Part shown: in pieces, positions 1 through 5,223 of the stretch
How positions within the stretch are numbered: position 1 is the first letter of the stretch
Layout: each line of letters starts with the position of its first letter
Position numbers and translations under genes: made by a program
Assembly: GCA_946479075.1 (NCBI GenBank)
Contig: CAMLDT010000229.1
Location: forward strand, 1 to 5,223
DNA: 5,223 bases
DNA from: an uncultured Polaromonas sp.
GTDB lineage: Bacteria; Pseudomonadota; Gammaproteobacteria; Burkholderiales; Burkholderiaceae
Reading direction: 5' to 3'
The notes under the pieces: model-generated
What the model was told of the DNA's origin: nothing
What the model saw: only the letters and a program-made list of their open reading frames with translations
Database searches by the model: none

Positions 1-786
1 GCCAAAAAACCACATCCAGCTGATGCCCAGCATGGAGCGGAACACCACGATGTTGTCGTGGGCCAGGCGCAGGTTGCGCCAGGTTTCGGTCAAGGGGTTC
101 CAGTTGATCTTCAAGCCCGGATCGGTGGCCGGCGCGGCAGGAATGAACTGCGCCACCAGCCGCCCGGCCAGTGCCAGGGCGACGCAGGACGCCGCCACAT
201 ACAGCGGCCCGCTGCCAGGCACAGACACCAGCAGCCCACCCACGACGTTGCCCAGCAAAATAGCCACAAAGGTGCCCATCTCCACCATGCCGTTGCCACC
301 CGTCAGTTCACGCTCGTTCAGGGCCTGCGGCAGGTAAGCGAATTTGACCGGGCCGAACAGCGTTGAGTGCACCCCCATCAAAAAGGTGCAGGTCAGCAAG
401 AGCGGGACCTTCAGGTTGACGCCCCCGGTAAGAAAGCCGAAGGCGGCAACGGCCATGATCAGGATTTCCAGGTTCTTCACGAGGCGGATCACCCGGGTTT
501 TTTCGTACTTGTCGGTGAGCTGGCCACTGGTGGCCGAAAACAGCAAAAAGGGAAGGATGAACAACGCGCCTATCACCAGCCCCGCCAGCGCCGGTGGCAG
601 CCAGCTCACGCTGAGCTGATAGGTCACCATGACGGTGAAAGCGAACTTGAACAGATTGTCATTGGCCGCACCGGAAAACTGCGTCCAGAAAAAAGGAGCG
701 AAACGCCGCTGGCCCAGCAGCGCAAACTGGTTGGGGTCTTGGTGCAAAGGTGGCGGCGCCACAGGAGCGGGTGACTCAACAGACAT
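1..786 (-). CDS. LplT/Aas-type MFS transporter, N-terminal part (gene continues past left edge)
   Basis: This is the first 262 residues of a major facilitator protein of the lysophospholipid transporter family, a type that moves lysophospholipids across the inner membrane for re-acylation. The short hydrophilic N-terminus is followed by residues 33-46, FFWTQFSGAANDNL, which match the QF-GA-NDN signature of LplT and of the MFS half of fused MFS-acyltransferase proteins. Further family marks are LFGPVKFAYLPQ (143-154), ELTGGNGMVEMGTF (160-173) and the glycine-rich helix after it. About six hydrophobic helices are visible and a seventh begins at the edge (GISWMWFFG, 254-262). The ATG at 786 is preceded by AAGG (793-796) with 6 nt spacing, which supports this start. 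It follows the FIST gene on the same strand after 143 bp, and I see no convincing promoter there. LplT alone is about 400 residues; a longer fusion with acyltransferase and acyl-ACP synthetase domains cannot be excluded because the C-terminus is missing. The exact substrate is inferred. Confidence 0.85.
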   Translation of the reverse strand, partial: MSVESPAPVAPPPLHQDPNQFALLGQRRFAPFFWTQFSGAANDNLFKFAFTVMVTYQLSVSWLPPALAGLVIGALFILPFLLFSATSGQLTDKYEKTRVIRLVKNLEILIMAVAAFGFLTGGVNLKVPLLLTCTFLMGVHSTLFGPVKFAYLPQALNERELTGGNGMVEMGTFVAILLGNVVGGLLVSVPGSGPLYVAASCVALALAGRLVAQFIPAAPATDPGLKINWNPLTETWRNLRLAHDNIVVFRSMLGISWMWFFG

Positions 787-866
787 GAATGGCCTTACAT
801 GTGGACTGCGAAGGGCGGCAAATCTGAGGCGATTCTGCCCTGCTTTTGATGACAGCCGCCTGCGCC

Positions 867-884
867 GGCACGGACGGCCATGCC
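867..884 (-). terminator. Weak hairpin downstream of the FIST gene
   Basis: In the minus-strand RNA, GGCAUGG (878-884) can pair with CCGUGCC (867-873) around a 4-nt loop, giving a 7-bp stem with one G-U pair. It lies about 45 nt beyond the FIST stop. There is no U-tract after it, so it is at most a weak or Rho-assisted terminator; it could be a chance GC-rich hairpin. Confidence 0.2.
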
Positions 885-929
885 ACTGCACCCCTGCGGC
901 ACCGCGCCACCGATCAGCAGGCCAGCAGG

Positions 930-2213
930 TCAGTCGGCGGGCGCGGTGAACACCGTCAGCACGCCGGTATAGCCATAAAGATGGTGGCGCGCAATTTCTC
1001 CACCGGCAAAAAACCCGACCAGCGGCACGTCGCCGAGCGCGCGCCGCACAATCTGCAGCTCGGCGCTGGGGGCGCCGAAGTGGGGCCCGCCGCGGCCCGA
1101 GCAGCTCACGTAAATCGCGCCGGCGATCCGGCGCGCCGGATGCGGCGCAGCATCGGCATCCTGACCCGACAGCGCGCTGGCGACTTCCAGCGGCAGTTCT
1201 TCCGGCTCCAGCTCCTCACGGATTTCGGCACACACACGCACCAGGTCAGCACGCGCCGCTTCGGCGTTGCGTTCGCAAAACGCCAGCTTCATGCCAGCGG
1301 CTGGCATGTCGGCAATCGCGATGCCACTGCGCGCCGGGTCCAGCCCGATGATGTGGCGCACCACGACATCGGCGCCAAACTGGCCCGCACGGTGGATGCG
1401 ACCATCCTGCAGGCTGGCGTCCTCGCTGCGCAGGCCCACCAGCGTCACGCGCACTTTTTCAAGCGCCTCGCGCGGCCGCTCCAGCGACACCCCCAGATCG
1501 GCCAGCATCACGTCCAGCGCGTTCTGTCCGTCCAGCGCCGTCACCACATTGCCGTCGCAGGCCGTGACCTCATGCTCAGAGGAGACTGGCTGACAGCCTT
1601 GGGTGACACGCGACATCAGCGCCGCGCCCTGGGCGAAAGCCACACCGCTCAGGCCGCCGCTGAACACACCGCCGGCGGCGCCCTGCCCCTTGACGTTGCC
1701 ATTGCCGCTGAGTGCAAATTGCACCACCTCGCTGCGGCTGGAGGACAGCCCGCCAAACACATAACCACTGTCCGTGCGCTGCGCCATTTCAGCGATCAAC
1801 TCGGCCACATCGGGGGTGCTGGCATCGGCATGGACCAGCGCGGTGTGCGCCTTGAAGTGCGTGGCATGGGCCGGCGGCAGGGGCGAAACCCCCGAGAACA
1901 CGCGGTACTGGTCGCTCGGCAACCCGCACAACATGACGGCCAGTGCAGGCTCGTCAAAATATTCGACGTTGTTGGAAGCAATGCCAATGCCCACCGTCCC
2001 CGACCAGTCCGTGATCTCGGGCAGTTCCCCGCTCATGAAATCGAGAATGTCCTGCGCCTGGTCGGCGTAGTGGTCGGTGATGTAGAGCAGGCCCAGTGTG
2101 GGCGCGCTGGCGTAGGCCGGCAGCGCCATGTGGGCGCGCAGCTGGGCCAGCACCAGGCCGGCGGCCATGCGCCATTGCGGATGGGTGGCGTGGCCGTAGG
2201 GAAAAAGTTTCAT
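930..2213 (-). CDS. FIST_N/FIST_C domain signal-transduction protein
   Basis: A complete 427-residue protein of the FIST family, whose paired domains are proposed to sense small ligands such as amino acids in bacterial signalling. It has no signal peptide, membrane segment or fused output domain, so it is a stand-alone, probably cytoplasmic sensor. FIST_N covers roughly residues 35-240, with WSGTVGIGIAS (70-80) and the GGLSSSR turn (154-160). FIST_C covers roughly 245-420, with the characteristic SCSGRGGPHFG (370-380) and VGFFAGGEI (399-407). A polar stretch around 335-360 looks like the variable loop of FIST_C. The ATG at 2213 is the first start after an in-frame stop at 2271-2273 and has only a weak GGA (2218-2220) upstream, next to a 9-bp tandem repeat. 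It lies between phaM (110 bp upstream) and the MFS gene (143 bp downstream), all on one strand. Family assignment is firm; ligand and partner are unknown. Confidence 0.92.
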   Translation of the reverse strand: MKLFPYGHATHPQWRMAAGLVLAQLRAHMALPAYASAPTLGLLYITDHYADQAQDILDFMSGELPEITDWSGTVGIGIASNNVEYFDEPALAVMLCGLPSDQYRVFSGVSPLPPAHATHFKAHTALVHADASTPDVAELIAEMAQRTDSGYVFGGLSSSRSEVVQFALSGNGNVKGQGAAGGVFSGGLSGVAFAQGAALMSRVTQGCQPVSSEHEVTACDGNVVTALDGQNALDVMLADLGVSLERPREALEKVRVTLVGLRSEDASLQDGRIHRAGQFGADVVVRHIIGLDPARSGIAIADMPAAGMKLAFCERNAEAARADLVRVCAEIREELEPEELPLEVASALSGQDADAAPHPARRIAGAIYVSCSGRGGPHFGAPSAELQIVRRALGDVPLVGFFAGGEIARHHLYGYTGVLTVFTAPAD

Positions 2214-2221
2214 GAGGTCCG

Positions 2222-2248
2222 GTCGGGGAAGTCGGGAAAGTCGGGGAA
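2222..2248. repeat. Three-copy 9-bp tandem repeat in the FIST leader
   Basis: Three head-to-tail units are GTCGGGGAA (2222-2230), GTCGGGAAA (2231-2239) and GTCGGGGAA (2240-2248); the first and third are identical and the middle one differs at one position. In FIST mRNA the repeat reads as C-rich TTCCCCGAC units beginning 9 nt upstream of the start codon, where a Shine-Dalgarno element would be expected. The plus strand carries three G-runs of three or four. It may be a slippage-prone minisatellite or a binding site. Confidence 0.8.
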
Positions 2249-2293
2249 AAGAGGTTTTCTGAAAGCGAGGTCAACAAGAGTCCAGAAGGCGCG

Positions 2294-2313
2294 GGCCGCC
2301 TTGCCAGGCGGCC
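2294..2313 (-). terminator. GC-rich hairpin just after phaM
   Basis: A perfect 7-bp inverted repeat, GGCCGCC (2294-2300) and GGCGGCC (2307-2313), has a 6-nt loop and starts about 10 nt after the phaM stop codon. It is well placed to end or stabilise the phaM transcript, but no run of U follows it in the minus-strand RNA, so intrinsic termination would be inefficient and read-through into the FIST gene is possible. Confidence 0.4.
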
Positions 2314-2323
2314 GCCACCACCG

Positions 2324-3187
2324 TCAGCGCGCCGGCTTTCGGGCGGTGGTCTTGCGGGCTGTGGTCTTGCCCGCCGTTGCCTTGCGAGCTTTGGCCCTGG
2401 GCTTGGCGGCTTGTGGGGCAGGCGCTGCCGGCGTCGGCCAGGCCTGGGCGCTGCGCAGGGCGGTGTTCATGGCCGACTGCGCCCCTTGCGCCACCTTTTT
2501 GCCGGCCGATCCGGCCATTCCCCGCGCCAGATCGGTCGCGGTTTTCATTGCGTCTTTGGCAAGCCCGGCGGCCATGCCTTTGGTGGCGTCCACCGCGGCT
2601 TTTTTGGCCGCATCCTGCATGGCCGTGGTGGCGATGGCCTGGAACTGCTGCGTCAGCGCACCCCACCACTGCATGGGGTCCACCACACCGCTGGGCGCTG
2701 CTGCCGCGGGGGCTTTGGCCGCTTTCGGTTTCGCGGCCGGTTTGGCGGCTGGTTTCGCAGCCTTGTCATAACTGGTGGGCGGAACTTCCAGACCCGGGAA
2801 GGTGCGGGCCTTGTCTGCCGTCTTCTGCACGCCGCTGGCGACGGCGTCGGCCACCTTGAGCTTGAAGGCATTGGCGACGTCGCCCATGTTGAAGTTCATG
2901 CCCTTGAGCGTGGCCAGCGTCATCTTCTGCACCTCCAGCGCCTGGATGGTCGCCTTCAGCGCCATGGCGTTCTGGTCCAGCCAGAACTGCACCGCCTTGA
3001 GTTCTTCAATGCGTTTGTCGAGTTCCTCGACGTTGAGCGTGGGCGCCACCCAGTTGCCGAGATTGGGCAGCTGGGGAATGCTCTGGCTGGCGCTGCCGGC
3101 CGCCTGTTTCGCCAGGTTCTGCAAAAAGTCGAAGCCCGGAACCAGTTTGCCGAAGCTTCCAAAGGAAGCGTTGTCTGTATCGCTCAT
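2324..3187 (-). CDS. phaM: PhaM-family PHA granule regulatory protein
   Basis: A complete 287-residue protein of the PhaM family. In Ralstonia (Cupriavidus), PhaM activates PHA synthase PhaC, sits on PHA granules and attaches them to the nucleoid. The conserved N-terminal region is residues 50-97, with the core LDKRIEELKAVQFWLDQN (56-73) followed by IQALEVQKMTLATLKG (81-96), likely a helical pair. A K/P/A-rich linker (142-163) leads to an alanine-rich amphipathic segment (172-246) resembling phasins. The tail (261-287) is strongly basic with pentapeptides KATAG, KTTAR and KTTAR (269-283), like histone H1 tails, which fits DNA binding. Cupriavidus PhaM is about 263 residues, so the size agrees. 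The ATG at 3187 has AGGAG (3194-3198) at 6 nt spacing and a candidate promoter at 3238-3265. No PHA synthase gene lies in the window. Family is confident; nucleoid tethering here is inferred from the tail. Confidence 0.9.
   Translation of the reverse strand: MSDTDNASFGSFGKLVPGFDFLQNLAKQAAGSASQSIPQLPNLGNWVAPTLNVEELDKRIEELKAVQFWLDQNAMALKATIQALEVQKMTLATLKGMNFNMGDVANAFKLKVADAVASGVQKTADKARTFPGLEVPPTSYDKAAKPAAKPAAKPKAAKAPAAAAPSGVVDPMQWWGALTQQFQAIATTAMQDAAKKAAVDATKGMAAGLAKDAMKTATDLARGMAGSAGKKVAQGAQSAMNTALRSAQAWPTPAAPAPQAAKPRAKARKATAGKTTARKTTARKPAR
2341..2370 (-). repeat. Two-copy 15-bp repeat coding the PhaM basic tail
   Basis: The units GGGCGGTGGTCTTGC (2341-2355) and GGGCTGTGGTCTTGC (2356-2370) match at 14 of 15 bases and encode consecutive KTTAR pentapeptides of PhaM. 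The next 15 bases (2371-2385) are a degenerate third copy coding KATAG. The unit is a multiple of three, so gain or loss of copies would keep the reading frame and change only tail length. Confidence 0.8.
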
Positions 3188-3237
3188 GCCTGTCTCCTGG
3201 TGTTGTAGCGCGTGCCCCTGCGGTTCACGGTGGTTTC

Positions 3238-3265
3238 ATTGTGCAGGGTCACGGCGGCGCGTCAA
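3238..3265 (-). promoter_or_regulatory. Candidate sigma70-type promoter for phaM
   Basis: Read on the minus strand, TTGACG (3260-3265) matches the -35 consensus at 5 of 6 positions and CACAAT (3238-3243) matches the -10 at 4 of 6, with a 16-bp spacer. Transcription would start near 3231, giving a leader of about 44 nt before the phaM ATG. An arm of an 11-bp inverted repeat ends 4 bp upstream of the -35 box, in a place suitable for an activator or operator. Confidence 0.5.
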
Positions 3266-3269
3266 CCCG

Positions 3270-3322
3270 TTTCTTCAAAACACCCCGGACGGCCAGGTCC
3301 ATCCGCACTCATTTTGAAGAAA
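3270..3322. repeat. 11-bp perfect inverted repeat upstream of the phaM promoter
   Basis: TTTCTTCAAAA (3270-3280) and TTTTGAAGAAA (3312-3322) are exact reverse complements separated by 31 bp. The spacer holds a smaller pair, GGAC (3287-3290) and GTCC (3297-3300). The AT-rich arms stand out in a GC-rich genome. The structure could form a cruciform or RNA hairpin or be a two-site operator; the right arm adjoins the element at 3323-3380. Confidence 0.75.
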
Positions 3323-3380
3323 TTGGCCTCCAGCCCTTATACAACAAGGGTAAGCAGCTACTTTTTTAATAGCAATTGCT
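3323..3380. repeat. Putative dispersed palindromic intergenic element
   Basis: This AT-richer segment reads TTGGCCTCCAGC (3323-3334), then a hairpin CCCTT-(7 nt)-AAGGG (3334-3350), then AGCAGCTA followed by a T-rich loop and TAGC (GCTA 3357-3360, TAGC 3370-3373), and ends in the perfect 10-bp palindrome AGCAATTGCT (3371-3380). From memory, the same order (GGCCTCCAGC, small palindrome, AGCAGCTA, T-rich, TATAGC) recurs between genes in many Comamonadaceae genomes. Only one copy is in this window, so the dispersed nature is recalled, not shown. It lies between the stop of the crotonase-like gene and phaM and may act as a transcript end or stability element. Confidence 0.5.
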
Positions 3381-3396
3381 TGCGATGCCCGGCTAC

Positions 3397-4206
3397 TCAA
3401 TAAGCCGGCGGGCGCCGCTCGCGCAGGCTGGCCACACCTTCACGCACGTCCGGCCCGGCAAAACCCATGAACTCCAGCGCCAGCGAGGCGTCGAAGGCCG
3501 GGCCCGCCTGGCGCAGCCAGTTGTTGAGCGCGTACTTGGTCCAGCTGATGGCGGTTTTCGATCCCGCGGCGAGACGGTCCGCCACCTCATAGGCTTTGGG
3601 CAGCAAGGCGTCGTCATCCACGGCCAGCGACACCAGGCCGATGCGCTCGGCCTCCTCGCCGCTGATCGGCTCGCAAAGCATCAGGTAGTACTTGGCCTTG
3701 GCCATGCCGCACAGCAAGGGCCAGATGATGGCGGCATGGTCGCCGGCGGCGACGCCCAGCCGCGTGTGGCCATCCACAATTTTCGCGCTTTTGGCGGCAA
3801 TCGAGATGTCGGCCAGCAGTCCGGCGACCAGCCCGGCACCGACGGCCGGGCCGTGCAGGGCACTGACGATGGGTTTGTCGCAGTTGATCACGTTGTAGAC
3901 CAGGTCGCGCGCTTCCTTCCAGACGCGGGTGCGGGTTTCAAAATCGTCGGCCATGTCCTGCACCAGCGCCAGGTCGCCACCACCGGAAAATCCCAGGCCC
4001 TCGCCGCGCAACACGGCGCAACGCACCGAATCGTCGCTGCCGACATCGCGCCAGATCTGCGCCAGCTCACGGTGGCCGTCATGACCAGCGGTCGGCAGCT
4101 TGCCGTTGAGCGCCTTCATCTGGATGTCCAGAACGGCACCGCCGTCACCGCGGCGCGTGATGTTCAGGGTTTGGTAAGCGCTGTAGTCCATGGGCTGGGC
4201 TGTCAT
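3397..4206 (-). CDS. Crotonase-fold protein (enoyl-CoA hydratase/isomerase family), atypical active site
   Basis: A complete 269-residue member of the crotonase superfamily, the usual length for a single-domain acyl-CoA hydratase or isomerase. The CoA and oxyanion-hole regions are present: GFSGGGDL (72-79) and [12 protein letters not shown] (118-129), followed by ADISIA (132-137). Aligned by eye with mitochondrial enoyl-CoA hydratase, catalytic Glu144 corresponds to Val127 and Glu164 to His147, so both hydratase glutamates are absent. Instead there are DGH (145-147) and GDH (155-157). The C-terminal helix region ends in [15 protein letters not shown], typical of the family. A reading frame open far upstream makes the start ambiguous, but AGGAG (4212-4216) lies 5 nt before the ATG at 4206, and similarity begins there. 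It is upstream of phaM by 209 bp and divergent from the VOC gene. The reaction is unknown; it probably acts on a CoA thioester but not as a classical hydratase. Confidence 0.9.
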   Translation of the reverse strand: MTAQPMDYSAYQTLNITRRGDGGAVLDIQMKALNGKLPTAGHDGHRELAQIWRDVGSDDSVRCAVLRGEGLGFSGGGDLALVQDMADDFETRTRVWKEARDLVYNVINCDKPIVSALHGPAVGAGLVAGLLADISIAAKSAKIVDGHTRLGVAAGDHAAIIWPLLCGMAKAKYYLMLCEPISGEEAERIGLVSLAVDDDALLPKAYEVADRLAAGSKTAISWTKYALNNWLRQAGPAFDASLALEFMGFAGPDVREGVASLRERRPPAY

Positions 4207-4211
4207 GATGT

Positions 4212-4216
4212 CTCCT
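4212..4216 (-). promoter_or_regulatory. Ribosome binding site fixing the crotonase-like start
   Basis: Minus-strand AGGAG with 5 nt spacing to the ATG at 4206. It decides the start, because the same frame stays open for about 280 further codons upstream, antisense to the VOC and MarC genes. The wider context AGGAGACA is shared with the phaM ribosome binding site (3191-3198). Confidence 0.8.
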
Positions 4217-4232
4217 GGGGGTGGCAAGGGGG

Positions 4233-4275
4233 CAATTCGGTGGCGAAACGCCCACGCGAAAACCTCTACGAATTG
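4233..4275. promoter_or_regulatory. Nested inverted repeats in the divergent intergenic region
   Basis: CAATTCG (4233-4239) and CGAATTG (4269-4275) are exact reverse complements 29 bp apart. Between them GTGGCG (4240-4245), AAA and CGCCCAC (4249-4255) form a second hairpin with one bulged C. The structure is in the 123-bp gap between the two divergent starts, where a shared operator would be expected. No convincing -35/-10 pair was found on either strand, so the role is open. Confidence 0.35.
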
Positions 4276-4329
4276 TGCCTCGCGCGCGCAGGCCCCCCCG
4301 GTGGCGCACGGGCTGCTATCCTTGTGCGG

Positions 4330-4743
4330 ATGCGCAGCCTGTTTCATTTCGCTTTCAATGTCACCGATCTCGACGAGGCCCGCCGTTTTTACGGCGGCGT
4401 TCTTGGCTGTGCCGAAGGCCGCAGTACCGAGAGCTGGGTCGATTTCGACTTCATGGGCCATCAGCTCTCGCTGCACCTGGGCGAGCCGTTCAAAACTGAA
4501 CGCACCGGCCACGTCGGCGACACGCTGGTGCCCATGCCGCACTTTGGGCTGGTACTGGCGCTGCCCGACTGGCAGGCCATGGCCGGTCGGCTGCAGGCCG
4601 CCGGCACCGACTTCCTGTTTGCGCCGCAAGTGCGCTTTGAAGGCCAGCCGGGTGAGCAGTGGACCATGTTTTTCTGCGACCCCTTCGGCAACCCGCTGGA
4701 GATCAAGGGCTTCCGCGACCTGGACGCGGTTTACGCCGCCTGA
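4330..4743 (+). CDS. VOC superfamily protein (glyoxalase/dioxygenase fold)
   Basis: A complete 137-residue protein of the vicinal oxygen chelate superfamily, which includes glyoxalase I, extradiol dioxygenases and antibiotic-resistance proteins. Two beta-alpha-beta-beta-beta modules are visible: residues 4-55, starting [20 protein letters not shown], and 70-128, starting [19 protein letters not shown] and ending [13 protein letters not shown]. Candidate metal ligands are His6, His71 and Glu124, the usual facial arrangement, so the metal site seems intact. The length is typical of small VOC enzymes. The ATG at 4330 begins where similarity starts, but has no clear Shine-Dalgarno sequence; an in-frame GTG at 4324 is an alternative. 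The gene is divergent from the crotonase-like gene and is followed after 27 bp by the MarC-type gene, probably in one transcript. The substrate cannot be named from sequence; it may be annotated simply as a VOC family protein or dioxygenase. Confidence 0.9.
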   Translation: MRSLFHFAFNVTDLDEARRFYGGVLGCAEGRSTESWVDFDFMGHQLSLHLGEPFKTERTGHVGDTLVPMPHFGLVLALPDWQAMAGRLQAAGTDFLFAPQVRFEGQPGEQWTMFFCDPFGNPLEIKGFRDLDAVYAA

Positions 4744-4770
4744 GATGCATCCGTCCACTGGCCGGCGTGA

Positions 4771-5223
4771 ATGACCTATACGTTTTTCTCGGCCACCATC
4801 CTGCTGCTCCTGATCACCGATCCGCTGGGCAACATCCCGATTTTTGCCAACGCCTTGCGCCATGTGGCGCCCGAGCGGCGCGCCTTTGTGATCCTGCGCG
4901 AGGTGCTGATCGCCTTTCTCCTGCTGCTGACCTTCATGTTTGTCGGCGACAGCTTTTTGCGTGTGATGAACCTGAGCGAACTGTCGCTGCAGATCGCCGG
5001 TGCGGTGATCCTTTTCTTGATCGCGCTGCGCATGATCTTTCCGGGCGGCCACCCGGCAGCGGAGCCGCTGCAGGGTGAGCCGCTGATCGTGCCGCTGGCC
5101 ATCCCGGCGCTGGCTGGCCCGTCGGCACTGGCGACGGTGCTGCTGCTGGTGTCGCAGGCGCCGGCGCGCCGCATGGAGTGGGTGGCCGCGCTGTGCGTGA
5201 CCATGGCGGTGTGCGCCGTGGTG
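4771..5223 (+). CDS. MarC/YhgN-family inner-membrane protein, N-terminal part (continues past right edge)
   Basis: The first 151 residues of a MarC-family (UPF0056) integral membrane protein. The family usually has about 200 residues and six transmembrane helices; some members are annotated as neutral amino acid transporters, but the function is not well proven. Marks are [11 protein letters not shown] (15-25) in the first helix, [19 protein letters not shown] (31-49), a third helix with [18 protein letters not shown] (73-90), and [20 protein letters not shown] (103-122), closest in memory to YhgN. Helices are at roughly 4-22, 40-59, 71-90 and 105-128, with a fifth starting near 136. The start is set by an in-frame TGA (4768-4770) directly before the ATG at 4771. 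No strong Shine-Dalgarno sequence is visible, so translation may depend on coupling with the VOC gene ending 27 bp upstream. The last one or two helices are outside the window. Confidence 0.9.
   Translation, partial: MTYTFFSATILLLLITDPLGNIPIFANALRHVAPERRAFVILREVLIAFLLLLTFMFVGDSFLRVMNLSELSLQIAGAVILFLIALRMIFPGGHPAAEPLQGEPLIVPLAIPALAGPSALATVLLLVSQAPARRMEWVAALCVTMAVCAVV

Noticed and set aside
2222..2248. CRISPR array or G-quadruplex
   Set aside because: Units are 9 bp with no spacers, so it is not CRISPR. Only three runs of three or more G are present, too few for a standard intramolecular quadruplex.
846..2771. A 641-codon open frame on the plus strand
   Set aside because: It is antisense to the FIST gene and the end of phaM, both with clear family motifs. 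Its translation is rich in His, Arg, Gln and Ala without any domain I recognise, as expected for the shadow of GC-rich genes.
2324..3208. Plus-strand open frames opposite phaM (starting at 2411 and 2775)
   Set aside because: PhaM on the minus strand has conserved motifs, a ribosome binding site and a promoter. The opposing frames have none of these.
3376..4329. In-frame upstream extension of the VOC gene to 455 residues
   Set aside because: It is antisense to the crotonase-like gene and lacks domain similarity. The VOC fold begins at the ATG at 4330.
4207..5052. In-frame upstream extension of the crotonase-like gene to 551 residues
   Set aside because: The added part is antisense to the VOC and MarC genes and is low-complexity charged sequence. 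A good ribosome binding site and the start of similarity both place the start at 4206.
4659..5078. A 139-codon plus-strand frame over the VOC end and MarC start
   Set aside because: It is out of frame with both genes. The MarC frame from 4771 has clear transmembrane helices and family motifs.

Overview
The window looks like ordinary chromosomal sequence from a high-GC betaproteobacterium, most likely Comamonadaceae (Rhodoferax, Polaromonas or Acidovorax type). The grounds are the GC-rich third positions, a PhaM-type polyhydroxyalkanoate (PHA) granule regulator, AGGAGACA-like ribosome binding sites, and an intergenic palindromic element of a kind I remember from that family. The taxonomic call is inference; nothing was searched.

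Layout, left to right. Four genes are on the minus strand: (1) the N-terminal 262 residues of an LplT/Aas-type major facilitator (MFS) transporter that runs off the left edge; (2) a complete FIST_N/FIST_C sensory protein; (3) a complete PhaM-family PHA granule protein with a lysine-rich, histone-H1-like tail; (4) a complete crotonase-fold (enoyl-CoA hydratase/isomerase family) protein. After a 123-bp divergent intergenic region, two genes are on the plus strand: (5) a small VOC-superfamily (glyoxalase/dioxygenase fold) protein and (6) the first 151 residues of a MarC/YhgN-type membrane protein that runs off the right edge.

The genes do not form one obvious pathway. PhaM concerns carbon storage granules, the crotonase-like protein acyl-CoA chemistry, and the LplT-like transporter lysophospholipid or membrane turnover, so a loose lipid/acyl-CoA theme is possible but unproven. 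PhaM has a recognisable sigma70-type promoter of its own. FIST follows it after 110 bp holding a GC hairpin and a three-copy 9-bp repeat; the transporter follows FIST after 143 bp. VOC and MarC are 27 bp apart and probably co-transcribed.

No rRNA, tRNA, CRISPR array, insertion sequence, integrase, toxin-antitoxin pair or phage gene was seen. I did not find a clearly new biological system. The most notable points are the crotonase-like protein that lacks both hydratase glutamates, the structured intergenic region upstream of phaM, and the 9-bp tandem repeat in front of the FIST gene.
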